From Streptomyces nigrescens (GTDB taxonomy: Bacteria; Actinomycetota; Actinomycetes; Streptomycetales; Streptomycetaceae), in contig AP026073.1 of the NCBI GenBank assembly GCA_024349765.1, forward strand, positions 2,914,001-2,978,000: 64,000 bases of DNA, written 5' to 3'. Below the pieces are notes generated by a model. The model was not told the origin of the DNA and did not search any database. It saw only the letters and a program-made list of their open reading frames with translations. Both the position numbers and the translations under genes were made by a program. Positions 49,013 to 57,621 of the stretch are shown here, piece by piece (the stretch's first letter is position 1; the number at the start of each line of letters is the position of its first letter).

Positions 49013-49846
49013 ATGAGCGCGATCAGCATCGGCCAAGCCGTCATCCTCGGAGCCGTGGAGGGGGTGACGGAATTCCTCCCCGTCTCCTCCACCGGCCACC
49101 TCAAGATCACCGAGGGGCTGATGGGCATCCCCGTCGACGACAAGGCCGTCGTCGGCTTCTCCGCGGTCATCCAGGTCGGCGCGATCGCCGCCGCGCTCGT
49201 CTACTTCTTCAAGGACATCGTGCGCATCGTGGGCGCGTGGTTCCGCGGGCTGACCAACAAGGAGGAGCGCTACCACCACGACTACAAGTTCGCCTGGTGG
49301 GTGATCTTCGCCACCCTTCCGATCGTCGTCGTCGGCCTGGCCGCCAAGCCCCTGATCGAGGGGCCGCTCGCCTCGCTGTGGGTGGTGGCCGGCTCGCTCA
49401 TCATCGGCAGCGGTGTCATGTGGGCCGCCGACCAGATGGGCCGCCACAAGCGCGGTGAGGACGACACCTCCCTCAAGGACGCCATGTGGGTCGGCTGCTC
49501 GCAGATCCTCGCGCTGCTCTTCCCCGGCTTCTCCCGCTCCGGCGCGACCATGTCCACCGCGCTCATCCTCGACCTGGAGCGGGTCGCCGCCACCCGGCTG
49601 TCCTTCTTCCTCGGCATCCCGGCCCTCACCGGCGCGGGGATCTACGAGCTCAAGGACGCCATCGGCTCCGGCGCCGCGATCGCCCCGCTCGCCGTCGGCA
49701 CCGTCGTCTCCTTCGCCGTCGCCTACGCCTCGATCGCCTGGCTGCTGAAGTTCGTCGCCAAGCACTCCTTCAACTCCTTCGTGGTCTACCGCATCCTCAT
49801 CGGCGCCCTCCTCTTCGGCCTGCTGGGCATGGGCGTCCTCAACTGA
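49013..49846 (+). CDS. uppP: Undecaprenyl-diphosphate phosphatase
   Basis: A 277-residue membrane enzyme that dephosphorylates undecaprenyl diphosphate to recycle the lipid carrier of cell-wall synthesis. Both BacA/UppP signatures are exact: EGVTEFLPVSSTGHL (about residues 17-31) and PGFSRSGATMSTAL (about 175-188), the latter supplying the catalytic Arg and Ser. Seven or eight helices are apparent. UppP also gives resistance to bacitracin. I chose ATG 49013; an in-frame ATG at 49004 is equally possible, and neither has a strong ribosome binding site. The hairpins at 49868-49911 probably end the transcript. Confidence 0.95.
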   Translation: MSAISIGQAVILGAVEGVTEFLPVSSTGHLKITEGLMGIPVDDKAVVGFSAVIQVGAIAAALVYFFKDIVRIVGAWFRGLTNKEERYHHDYKFAWWVIFATLPIVVVGLAAKPLIEGPLASLWVVAGSLIIGSGVMWAADQMGRHKRGEDDTSLKDAMWVGCSQILALLFPGFSRSGATMSTALILDLERVAATRLSFFLGIPALTGAGIYELKDAIGSGAAIAPLAVGTVVSFAVAYASIAWLLKFVAKHSFNSFVVYRILIGALLFGLLGMGVLN

Positions 49847-49867
49847 CCCCGCCGCGGCCGCCGCGCC

Positions 49868-49884
49868 GGACCGGGATCCGGTCC
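49868..49884 (+). terminator. Hairpin after uppP
   Basis: GGACCGG/CCGGTCC arms around GAT, 22 nt after the uppP stop. A second hairpin (GCTGGTG 49886-49892 with CACCAGC 49905-49911) follows at once, and a short GGGC..GCCC element comes after that. Together they make a reasonable terminator and leader for the next gene. Confidence 0.5.
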
Positions 49885-49953
49885 CGCTGGTGATATGGGT
49901 GCAACACCAGCAACCCCGTCCATAGCGGGCGCAGCGCCCTGGAGGAGGCCGTA

Positions 49954-51264
49954 ATGAACCGGGACGGCTCCAACGACGCGGGCCGGGACGCCGAGGACGC
50001 CCGCCTACGGGCCCGGCTGCGCACCATGGACGAGGCCGTCGAGCGCATCGGCACCACCCTCGACGCCCAGACGACCTGCACCGAGCTGTCCCGTTTCCTG
50101 TGCCAGCACATCGGCGACGCCGCCGCGGTGGAACTCCTCCCCGAGGACGCCACCGCGGCCCGCCGCCCCGCCGAGGCCCCGGCGCTCCGCCGGGTGGCCT
50201 CGGCCGGCCTGGTCAAGGTGCTCGAAGCCCGCTTCCCCGGCGACGTCCCGGAGAGCGGCGACGGCCCGGAAGGCCCCGACGCCGGCTCCCCCCTCCTGCC
50301 CGCCCTGGCCGAGGACCGCCCCGTCACCGCCCGGGCCGTCCTCTCCGGCGGGATGTCCGCCCAGGCCCTCGCGGTGCCGCTGTCCACCCACGGCCGCCGC
50401 CACGGCGTCCTGCTCGTCCTCCGCGCCGGCGGCAGCTTCAGCGAGGACGAGACCGCCACCGTGCTGCACGCGGCCCGCCTGGCGGCCGCCCATCTCGCCC
50501 ACGCCCGCCGGCACTCCTCGGTGCAGCGCACCGCGATGGACCTCCAACGGGCGCTGCTGGCCGAACCGGGCCGCCCGCACCCCAACCTCGAACTCGCCAC
50601 CCGCTACCTCCCCTCCGGCAGCAGCGCGCTGGTCGGCGGCGACTGGTTCGAAACCGTCCGGCTGCACTACGGGCGCACCCTGCTCGTCATGGGCGATGTC
50701 ATGGGCCACGGGCTCGACGCCGCGGTCGACATGAACGCCTACCGCTCCAGCCTCCGCTACGTCGCCTCGACCGACCTGCCGCCCCACCGCGTCCTGCGCC
50801 AGCTCGACACCGCGGTGGCCGAGGACGAGTCCCGCCGCCCGGCAACCTGCCTGCTCGCCCGGGTGGACCCGGCCCGCGGTATCGCCGGCTTCGCCAGCGC
50901 CGGCCACCTCTCCCCGGTGGTCTTCGGCGGCGACGGCACCGCCGACCTCCTACGGGTCCCCGTCGGCCCGCCCCTGGGCACCGGTGCCGGCGGCTACGAA
51001 CAGATCACCCGCGGCCTCACCCCCGACGACACCCTGCTGATGTTCACCGACGGCCTGGTCGAACGCCGTGGCGAGGACATCGACACCTCGCTCTCCCGGC
51101 TCTCCCGCCTCCGCCTCCCCGCCGGAACCGACGTCGAGCAGGTCCTCGACGAAGTCCTCGACCACCTCGACGGCCTGCACGCCGAGGACGACGTCGCCGT
51201 CCTCGCCGCCCGGATCCGCCGCCACCCGGAACCCCCGGCCCGGCAGGACCCTGTCAGGCTCTGA
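49954..51264 (+). CDS. GAF-SpoIIE (PP2C-type) phosphatase
   Basis: A 436-residue cytosolic phosphatase of the RsbU/SpoIIE family. The N-terminal GAF-like domain (about 25-190) includes RIGTTLDAQTTCTELSRFL. The phosphatase domain (about 205-425) has LVGGDWFETVRL (Glu replaces the second Asp of GGDWYD), VMGDVMGHGLDAAVDMN, MFTDGLVERRGE and EDDVAVLAARI. There is no ATPase domain, unlike two other phosphatases in the window. It probably dephosphorylates an anti-anti-sigma factor. The ATG at 49954 follows GGAGGAGG. It is 107 bp downstream of uppP, in the same direction. Confidence 0.9.
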   Translation: MNRDGSNDAGRDAEDARLRARLRTMDEAVERIGTTLDAQTTCTELSRFLCQHIGDAAAVELLPEDATAARRPAEAPALRRVASAGLVKVLEARFPGDVPESGDGPEGPDAGSPLLPALAEDRPVTARAVLSGGMSAQALAVPLSTHGRRHGVLLVLRAGGSFSEDETATVLHAARLAAAHLAHARRHSSVQRTAMDLQRALLAEPGRPHPNLELATRYLPSGSSALVGGDWFETVRLHYGRTLLVMGDVMGHGLDAAVDMNAYRSSLRYVASTDLPPHRVLRQLDTAVAEDESRRPATCLLARVDPARGIAGFASAGHLSPVVFGGDGTADLLRVPVGPPLGTGAGGYEQITRGLTPDDTLLMFTDGLVERRGEDIDTSLSRLSRLRLPAGTDVEQVLDEVLDHLDGLHAEDDVAVLAARIRRHPEPPARQDPVRL

Positions 51265-51341
51265 CGAAGCGTCAGGTTTCATCCTCGGCCTCGGGCCCGA
51301 CCGGGACCCCGGGGACGTACCGCAACGAGGCGTGGAGGAAG

Positions 51342-51383
51342 ATGACCAAGAGGCACACCACGCGGACACGGGGGACGTTGTGA
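51342..51383 (+). CDS. Possible 13-residue leader peptide
   Basis: ATG at 51342 with GGAGGAAG directly upstream opens MTKRHTTRTRGTL, whose TGA (51381-51383) overlaps the GTG start of the next small gene (GTGA). The very strong ribosome binding site with a tiny Arg/Thr-rich peptide suggests either a leader whose translation is coupled to the downstream gene, or a spurious ribosome binding site. Nothing else supports it. Confidence 0.35.
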   Translation: MTKRHTTRTRGTL

Positions 51384-51610
51384 GACCGAAGACCATGAGC
51401 AGGGGTACGGGGATAGCGCTCTCGGCCGCCGTACTGCCCTTCCTGGCCCTGGCGGTTCTCCTCGGGCGCACGGGCACCGGCAGTGCCTCCGGGGTGCGCA
51501 ACGAGGGCCCGGCCTATCCGGGGCCGCACCCCACCATGATCGGCTACCTGCACGAGGAAGCGGGCAAGGACGACTGGATGGTGCTGGTCCCCGCCAAGGA
51601 CAAGCGGTGA
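51380..51610 (+). CDS. Small membrane or exported protein (76 aa)
   Basis: A 76-residue protein with one hydrophobic segment (IALSAAVLPFLALAVLLG, about residues 13-30) that could be an anchor or signal, and a short acidic/basic tail ending WMVLVPAKDKR. I do not recognise the family. The GTG at 51380 has GGGGGA 4 nt upstream and is coupled to the possible leader peptide; ATG 51395 is an alternative. It lies 115 bp after the phosphatase. Confidence 0.5.
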   Translation: MRPKTMSRGTGIALSAAVLPFLALAVLLGRTGTGSASGVRNEGPAYPGPHPTMIGYLHEEAGKDDWMVLVPAKDKR

Positions 51611-51691
51611 ACACCTGGCCCGGTCCGCCCTGAACGGCCCGTTGGTGAGCGAGCACCCCGTCCCGGGTGACGGCGACGGGCCTACGATCGC

Positions 51692-51875
51692 CTGACGGCC
51701 ACCGTATTGATCATCGGCGCGGGCGGCCTGGGCGAGCGGATCGCCGACGGTCCGGCCGCCGGCGGCCGGGTACGGCGCCGACCTCGCACCGGACCTGGCC
51801 CACCCCCTCGCCGCCGACGACCTCGCGCACCGGGCGGCCCGGCTCGACGCCGTACCCGCCCGGCACACCACCTGA
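51692..51875 (+). pseudogene. Remnant of a nucleotide-binding (Rossmann) protein
   Basis: The frame TATVLIIGAGGLGERIADG, with a dinucleotide-binding GxGxxG-like GAGGLG, reads well up to about 51765, then becomes Arg/Pro-rich. A neighbouring frame continues with ADLAPDLAHPLAADDLAHRA and a stop at 51873-51875, as if a frameshift had occurred. TACGAT at 51683-51688 looks like a leaderless -10 box, but the expected ATG or GTG is absent (CTGACG instead). I infer a decayed start of an NAD(P)-dependent oxidoreductase. The rest of the gap to 51990 holds no gene. Confidence 0.4.
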
Positions 51876-51990
51876 CCGACGCGGCCCTCCCCCGGGGGGT
51901 ATCCCAGGTCAGCGGCCGGATCGGTACGATCTTCAGCCGTTGCCACCGCACACCGCGGCGGCACGTTCGACGTCTCACGGGGGATCGCAC

Positions 51991-53349
51991 ATGTTCGGAA
52001 TCGTCAGGCCCTGCAGCCATCGCCTGACCCAAGGGCTCAAGGCCGAATGGATGGCCCACCTCTGCGGTCTGTGCCTCGCGCTGCGCGGCGACCACGGACA
52101 GTTCGCCCGGGTCGTCACCAACTACGACGGGCTGATCGTCTCCGTCCTGACGGACGCCCAGACCGGACGCACGGAGGCTGGCCGACGCACCGCGGGACCC
52201 TGCCCGCTCCGTGGCATGCGCACCGCCTCCGTGGCGCAGGGCGAGGGCGCACGGCTCGCCGCGTCGGTGTCCCTCGTGCTCGCCTCGGCGAAGATACGCG
52301 ACCACGTCGCCGACCGGAACGGACTGCTGCGCCGCCGCCCGGTGGCCGCCGCCGCGCGCCGGGTCGCCGCCGGCTGGGACCGGGCCGGAGCCCGCACCGG
52401 CGCCACCCTCGGCTTCGACACCGCCGTACTCGTCGACGCGGTCGACCGTCAGCCCGCCATCGAGCAACTGGCCGGACCCGGAACGCCGTTGACGGTCATC
52501 ACCGAACCGACCGAGACCGCGACCGCCGCTGCCTTCGCCCACACCGCCGTACTCGCCGGCCGCCCCGGGAACGCCGCGCCACTGGCCGAGGCCGGCCGGC
52601 TCTTCGGGCGGTTGGCCCACCTCCTCGACGCCGTGGAGGACCGGGCCGCGGACGCCGCCGAGGGCGCCTGGAACCCGCTCACCGCGACCGGCGCGAGCAC
52701 CGCCGACGCCCGCCGGCTCTGCGACGACGCGCTGCACGGCATCCGCCTCGCCCTGCGCGACGTGGAGTTCACCGACTCCGCCCTGGTGCACGTGTTGCTG
52801 GTGCACGAGCTGCGGCGGTCGGTGGACCGCGCCTTCGGCACCTCGGCGTGTTCCCACCAGGGGCATGCCTCCCACGAGGGACATGCTTCCCACCCGTACC
52901 AGGGCGGGGGCGGCCAGCAGGGTCCGTACGGCCAGCCTCCCCAGTACGGTCAGCCTCCGCAGTACGGGCAGGCGCCGGCCGGCGGGCCGTACGCCCAAGG
53001 GCCGTACCTGAACGCCCCGCAGAACCCCTACGCGGGGGGATCGGTGCCGCCCGGTGGTCACGGCGGTGGCTACGGTGGCGGGCACGGTGGCGGCGGCAAC
53101 GGCGGGGACGGCGGCGGCTTTCCGCACTTCCCGCACCAGCCGAAGAAGCCCCGGGGTTTCTTCGCGGGCTGTGCGGTGGCCATCGGGCTGTGCTGCACCT
53201 GCAAGGTGTGCTGCGCGGAGGAGTACGAGGGCGCCTGGTCGCGCAAGAAGCGCGAGGGATGCTGCCAGGACTGCGATTGCTGCGACGGCTGTGACCCCTG
53301 CAGCGGATGCGACTGCTGTGACTGCTGCAGCTGCTGCGACTGCGGCTGA
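51991..53349 (+). CDS. DUF5685 protein with cysteine-rich tail
   Basis: A 452-residue protein of the DUF5685 family, unknown in function. The N-terminal helical domain (about 1-290) begins with the conserved FGIVRPCSHRL and AEWMAHLCGLCLALRGDHG, with conserved cysteines near 8, 29 and 32. Next come HASHEGHASH, tandem QYGQPP repeats and a long Gly-rich stretch (about 305-385). The last 60 residues contain 24 or so cysteines (CCTCKVCC, then CCQDCDCCDGCDPCSGCDC and on), which could bind metal or form a disulfide mesh. ATG 51991 has GGGGGAT upstream. Directly after the TGA the same frame goes on with WDCGGCGGGCDGRR, suggesting that an original longer tail was cut by a new stop or is reached by readthrough. 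Confidence 0.85.
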   Translation: MFGIVRPCSHRLTQGLKAEWMAHLCGLCLALRGDHGQFARVVTNYDGLIVSVLTDAQTGRTEAGRRTAGPCPLRGMRTASVAQGEGARLAASVSLVLASAKIRDHVADRNGLLRRRPVAAAARRVAAGWDRAGARTGATLGFDTAVLVDAVDRQPAIEQLAGPGTPLTVITEPTETATAAAFAHTAVLAGRPGNAAPLAEAGRLFGRLAHLLDAVEDRAADAAEGAWNPLTATGASTADARRLCDDALHGIRLALRDVEFTDSALVHVLLVHELRRSVDRAFGTSACSHQGHASHEGHASHPYQGGGGQQGPYGQPPQYGQPPQYGQAPAGGPYAQGPYLNAPQNPYAGGSVPPGGHGGGYGGGHGGGGNGGDGGGFPHFPHQPKKPRGFFAGCAVAIGLCCTCKVCCAEEYEGAWSRKKREGCCQDCDCCDGCDPCSGCDCCDCCSCCDCG

Positions 53350-53517
53350 TGGGACTGCGGAGGATGTGGTGGCGGCGGGTGTGACGGCCGGCGAAGTCTC
53401 GCGTCACAGGGAGGACTTGGCTGGCCCGAACGACGCGGGCCGACCGCCGTGGCTGACCGCCGCGGCTGACCGACGAGGTTGACCAACGAGGCCGGCCGAC
53501 GGGGCTCGGTGACGAAC

Positions 53518-53550
53518 GGGGCGGCCACGGCACCGTGCCGTGGCCGCCCC
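53518..53550. terminator. Bidirectional terminator hairpin (15-bp stem)
   Basis: GGGGCGGCCACGGCA (53518-53532) and TGCCGTGGCCGCCCC (53536-53550) pair perfectly around a 3-nt loop, between the convergent DUF5685 gene and the gene at 53566. Confidence 0.85.
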
Positions 53551-53565
53551 GCCGTGCGGCCTGAC

Positions 53566-54387
53566 TCAGGCGCCCGGCGGCACCCGTGACGGGCGGCCGG
53601 AGCCGCGGGTGACGGAATAGCCGGCGATGCCCCCGAGCGCCGCGAGCAGTCCGCCGGCCGCGGTCCACAGCCAGCGGTCCGACCACCAGCCGGAGGACCA
53701 GCCACCGTCCGGCTCCGCCATGGCCGCCGGCCGCGGCGACGGCGTCGCCCCGTCGGACTGCGGCGTGGCCGTACCGGCACCCGGCATCAGGGGAGCGGCG
53801 AGCGTGCCGTCCACCGCCTGGGAGCCGCCCTGGTCGGCCGTGCCCGCCTCGACCTTCGCATGGACCGGCAGCCCCAGGTCCTCTTGCGGAAGATCGACGA
53901 CCGTCAGGCGGACGTAATAGCTGCCGGGCAGTGGATCGTTGGCCCACGGCTCCGCCCAGGCGCGCACCGTGCGCAGCGTGCAGGTCAGCTCGACGGAACC
54001 GGCGTCCTGGGCCGCGGCCTTGGTCGGAGCGCCGTATTTGCACGGCTGCCGCCGGCGCAGCCCGTCGTAGACGTCCAGCTGCCAGGTGGCCGCACCGTGC
54101 CGGGCGGCGGTCGGCAGCGTCACCGTCGCCTTGACCGTGGCGCGCTGTCCCGCGTCGACCGGCAGCACCCAGTACAGGTAGTCACCGGTGGACGCATCGG
54201 CCGTCGCGGGCTGACCCGACTTGATGGCGGTCGCCGTACGGAACGAGGTACCGGCCTCGGTCGGCGCCGCCTCCGTGCTCGCACTCGGACTCGGCGTCGC
54301 GGTGTCGGCGACCGCGGGCCCCGCCACACCGAGGAGACCCGCCCCGGCCAGCGCGGCGGTCATCAGCATCCTGCGTACGGTGCGCAT
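53566..54387 (-). CDS. Secreted, membrane-anchored protein paired with the VWA protein
   Basis: A 273-residue exported protein with no family I can name. A signal peptide (RRMLMTAALAGAGLLGVAGPAVA-type, about residues 1-28) ends in AVADT. The central part (FRTATAIKSGQPATADASTGDYLYW, beta-rich) resembles the extracellular lectin/prepeptidase-like beta domain seen also in the VWA partner. A C-terminal helix (WLWTAAGGLLAALGGIAGYSV, with basic RGSGRPSR tail) anchors it. The ATG at 54387 overlaps the VWA gene stop (TGATG) and has GGAGG upstream. Co-translation suggests a shared complex at the membrane surface. Confidence 0.75.
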   Translation of the reverse strand: MRTVRRMLMTAALAGAGLLGVAGPAVADTATPSPSASTEAAPTEAGTSFRTATAIKSGQPATADASTGDYLYWVLPVDAGQRATVKATVTLPTAARHGAATWQLDVYDGLRRRQPCKYGAPTKAAAQDAGSVELTCTLRTVRAWAEPWANDPLPGSYYVRLTVVDLPQEDLGLPVHAKVEAGTADQGGSQAVDGTLAAPLMPGAGTATPQSDGATPSPRPAAMAEPDGGWSSGWWSDRWLWTAAGGLLAALGGIAGYSVTRGSGRPSRVPPGA

Positions 54388-55661
54388 CAGTTGGTCCTCC
54401 AGACGGAGACGCGCCAACGGGAGATCCAACCCCAGACCAGACCGGCCACCAGCCCGGTGAGGGCCAGCGTGATCAGCAGCCACCAGCCGTGGCCGAGCCC
54501 GAGGAACGCCGCGTCGGAGGCGTCGCTCGGACCGTCCACCACGTCGACCGCCAGCTCGACCGGCATACCGGGCTCGGTTTTGACCGAGGGCGGCGCCGAG
54601 AAGGAGTTGCTGACCTGGAGACAGACCGTCTTCAACGGCGGCTCGTCCGCCCCGTCCGGGGCATCGGCCGGCGGCTCGGGATAACGCAGACCGGACGAGA
54701 TCACATCCGTCCGCCCGTCACCCGCCTCCGCGCCGCGCACCAGCTCCCGCCCGTGCTCCGTCGAGGCCCGCAACAGCACGCCGTAATCGTTGTTGACGGC
54801 ACGGTCCGCGGCGACGCTCACCGAGGCCCGCAGCTCCTGACCGGGCCGGACGTCGACCCGGTACCAGCGGTGCTCGGCGAACTTCTCCCGGTCGCTGTAG
54901 AGCCCCGGCTTCAACTTCGGCGCGTCGGCGCAGCTCTGCGCCCCCTGCGTCGCCACCGGTGTCACGACCGGATCAGCCGTCCGCTCCACCAACTGGTGTA
55001 CGCGGTCGCGGAGTTGCTTGGTGTGCTGCACCGAGGTGTACGTCCCGCCGGTCGCCTCGGCGATACAGCTCAGCTGCTTACGGGTCTTGGCGTCCGGCAG
55101 CAGACCGAGCGTGTCGACGGTGAGGTGGATGCCCTGCGCGGCGATGTCCCGGGCCACCTGGCACGGGTCGAGCGGGGCGCAGGTGTCCTCGCCGTCGGTG
55201 ATCAGCACGATCCGCCGGGAACCGTCCCCGCCCTTGAGGTCGTGCGCCGCGCCCTGCAGGGCGGGGCCGATGGGCGTCCAGCCGGTGGGCGTGAGCGTCG
55301 CCACCGCGGTCTTCGCCTCGGTACGGTCGAGTGGCCCCACGGGGTAGAGCTGACGGGTGTCCTTGCAGCCGGTCTTCCGGTCCTCGCCGCGGTAGTCGGC
55401 GCCGAGCGTCCGTATGCCGAGCTGGACACCGTCCGGCACCGCGTCCAGCACCTCGTTGAACGCCTGCTTCGCGGCGGACATCCGGCTCTGACCGTCGATG
55501 TCGCGGGCCCGCATCGAGCCGCTGACGTCGAGGGTCAGCTCCACCTTGGGAGCGGTCTTCGCATCCGGTTCCCCGGCGCTGGCGGGTGTGGGAAGGAGGG
55601 CGACGGCCATCGCGGCCAACAGCCCGCACACCCCGGCCGCCAGCCGTTTTCTTGTGATCAT
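54387..55661 (-). CDS. Secreted von Willebrand factor A-domain protein
   Basis: A 424-residue exported protein. A signal peptide (first about 27 residues, LLAAMAVALLPTPASA) precedes a VWA domain (about 35-215) with an intact metal-ion-dependent adhesion site: DVSGS (DxSxS), the Thr in GWTPIGPAL, and VLITDGEDTC. A beta-rich domain follows (about 225-385, YRVDVRPGQELRASVSVAADRA), then a C-terminal transmembrane helix (WWLLITLALTGLVAGLVWGW) with a basic tail. It may bind a ligand or partner protein at the cell surface. The ATG at 55661 is 6 nt below TACGAT and probably leaderless. It overlaps the following gene. Confidence 0.88.
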   Translation of the reverse strand: MITRKRLAAGVCGLLAAMAVALLPTPASAGEPDAKTAPKVELTLDVSGSMRARDIDGQSRMSAAKQAFNEVLDAVPDGVQLGIRTLGADYRGEDRKTGCKDTRQLYPVGPLDRTEAKTAVATLTPTGWTPIGPALQGAAHDLKGGDGSRRIVLITDGEDTCAPLDPCQVARDIAAQGIHLTVDTLGLLPDAKTRKQLSCIAEATGGTYTSVQHTKQLRDRVHQLVERTADPVVTPVATQGAQSCADAPKLKPGLYSDREKFAEHRWYRVDVRPGQELRASVSVAADRAVNNDYGVLLRASTEHGRELVRGAEAGDGRTDVISSGLRYPEPPADAPDGADEPPLKTVCLQVSNSFSAPPSVKTEPGMPVELAVDVVDGPSDASDAAFLGLGHGWWLLITLALTGLVAGLVWGWISRWRVSVWRTN

Positions 55662-55667
55662 CGCTGG

Positions 55668-55673
55668 ATCGTA
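55668..55673 (-). promoter_or_regulatory. -10 element (TACGAT) of a leaderless VWA transcript
   Basis: TACGAT on the minus strand ends 6 nt before the ATG at 55661, with TTGGTG about 17 nt upstream as a weak -35. There is no ribosome binding site before the ATG. Confidence 0.5.
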
Positions 55674-56415
55674 TGGAGAAACCCGCCGCACACCAAAACG
55701 ACCGCGGGACGCGGCTGCAGGGGCAGTTGAACCACCGTGACCGACCGGCCACGCGCGCCCGCGCCCCGCGCGGGACCCACTCAGGGCCCGCCCGGGGCAG
55801 GTTGCGGACTGCGGGAGTGCTGTCCGCCTGCTGCCGGCGTTGTGACTCGTGCGGGATCTGGGGTTGGTGCCGCTCGGTCGTGGTTGGGCGGATGGTCGGA
55901 TGGGTGGATGGCCCGGTGTCGGTGTCGGTGTCGGTGTTGGTGTCTGTGCTGCTGGGCCGCGGACGGTGCGGGGTCCGTGCCGGTCGGCCGCCGGCGGCGT
56001 GGCGTTCGTGCCGATTCGTTGCGGACGGTGCGGACTCCGCATGGCCACGCGGCCGATGGCTCGCCGTCTGCGTTGCCTCACGCTGACGACCGGCCGTCTG
56101 TGGCCTCACGCCGATGGCCCGCCGCCCATGCCCTCGCGCCACGGCCTGCCGTCTCCCGGCCAGCGCCCAACTCGGTCCAGCTCGCTGGCGCTCGCGGTGT
56201 GCCGATTGCCGTGCCGATCGCCCTGCCACATCGCCGCCGGCGGCCTGCCGTCTGTGTGCCGCGTGCCGATGGCTCCCCGTCTGTGCCACCTCGCGTCAAC
56301 GGCTCGTCGTGCGTCTCGCCCTGTCACGGAGGGGGCGCCGTCCGTGCGGTCTCGCCTCCGACGGCTCATCGTCGGTGCGGCCCGCCGCCCAAGCCGCCTC
56401 TCACCCGCGCCCGTT
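55674..56415. repeat. Gene-free 740-bp region with degenerate repeats
   Basis: No gene is supported on either strand. Part 1 (about 55917-55948) is an imperfect GGTGTC hexamer run. Part 2 (about 56040-56390) repeats variants of GATGGCTCGCCGTCTG, GCCTCACGCCGATGG and CGGCCTGCCGTCTG at irregular 35-60-bp spacing. Codon bias is absent in all frames, and G/T-rich composition differs from the surroundings. It separates the divergent VWA gene from the C-S lyase. Confidence 0.6.
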
Positions 56416-57594
56416 TCAGTCCAGCGCTTCGGCCATCCGCCCCACCGCCTCCGTGAGTACCTCGGGGGAGGTCGCCAGATTGAGCCGCACATGGCCGGCG
56501 CCGCCCGTGCCGAAGTCCGGGCCGGGGCTGAGGGCGACTCTGCCGCGCTCCAGGAAGAACGCGGCCGGATTGTCGCCGAGGCCGAGCGGACGGCAGTCGA
56601 GCCAGGCGAGGAAGGTGCCCGAGGCCGGGCGGTAGCGGACCGCGGGCAGCCGCTCGGCCAGCAACCGGGCGAGCAGTCGGCGGTTCTCGTCGAGCCCGGC
56701 GCGCACCGCGTCGAGCCAGTCGCCGCCGTCCCGCAACGCGGCCGAGTGCGCGAGGACGCCGACGTGGCTCGGCCCGTGGCTCACCTCCTCCGGCATTCGC
56801 GCCAGATCCCCGCCGGCCTCCGGACCGGCGACGGCCAGCGCAGCCTTCAGTCCCGCGAGGTTCCACGCCTTGGACGCCGACATCAGCGAGAAGCCGCGCT
56901 CCGCGCCCGGCACGCTCAGGTACGGGACGAAGGTGGCGTCCAGCGCCACCACCGGTGCGTGGATCTCATCCGCCACGACCCGCACGCCGTACTCCGCAGC
57001 CAGCGCCGCCACCGCCGCCAGCTCCTCCGCGCTGTGCACCGTGCCGGTCGGATTGTGCGGGCTGCACAGCAGGTACGCGCCCCGGCCACCGCCTGCAGCG
57101 GCATCCCGGAACGCCGCTTCGAGCACATCGAAGTCGATCCGCAGACCGGCACCCAGCGGGGCCTCCACGACCCGCCGGTCCATATGCGTGAGGAACTGGT
57201 AGAACGGCGGATACACCGGGCAGTTGACGACCACCGGGTCGCCCGGCCGGGTGACCAGCTTGAGCACCTCGACGATGCCCAGCATCACATCGGGCACGAT
57301 CGCGGTGCGCTCCACGGCGAGGCCGTGCCAGCCCCACCGCTCACGGGCGAAATCGGCCAGCGCCCGGGCGTACGCCGTCCCGGCCGGATAGCCGGTGTCG
57401 CCCAGCGCAACCGCGTCCGCGATCGTCCGGGCCACCGGTGCGGCCAGCGGTACGTCCATCTCGGCCACCCACAACGGCAGCACATCGGCCGGATACGTAC
57501 GCCACTTCATGCTCGTCCGCTGCCGCAGCGTGTCGAGGGAGAGCGCACGCAGCGGGTTCGCGTCGGCGGAGACGTCGGGCGGCTTGGGCTCCAT
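56416..57594 (-). CDS. MalY/PatB-type pyridoxal-phosphate C-S lyase
   Basis: A 392-residue fold-type I PLP enzyme. Characteristic pieces are [16 protein letters not shown] (about 40-55), [31 protein letters not shown] (about 175-187), [11 protein letters not shown] and [13 protein letters not shown] with the Schiff-base lysine (about residue 240). This group contains cystathionine beta-lyase/regulator MalY and PatB, which cleave the C-S bond of cystathionine or other cysteine conjugates to give a thiol, pyruvate and ammonia. The ATG at 57594 starts [10 protein letters not shown]. It lies 27 bp downstream of the sensor phosphatase (stop 57622) and may share its transcript. Confidence 0.9.
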   Translation of the reverse strand: MEPKPPDVSADANPLRALSLDTLRQRTSMKWRTYPADVLPLWVAEMDVPLAAPVARTIADAVALGDTGYPAGTAYARALADFARERWGWHGLAVERTAIVPDVMLGIVEVLKLVTRPGDPVVVNCPVYPPFYQFLTHMDRRVVEAPLGAGLRIDFDVLEAAFRDAAAGGGRGAYLLCSPHNPTGTVHSAEELAAVAALAAEYGVRVVADEIHAPVVALDATFVPYLSVPGAERGFSLMSASKAWNLAGLKAALAVAGPEAGGDLARMPEEVSHGPSHVGVLAHSAALRDGGDWLDAVRAGLDENRRLLARLLAERLPAVRYRPASGTFLAWLDCRPLGLGDNPAAFFLERGRVALSPGPDFGTGGAGHVRLNLATSPEVLTEAVGRMAEALD

Positions 57595-57621
57595 GAGGCA
57601 ACGATAGGGGCGTCGGCGCGG

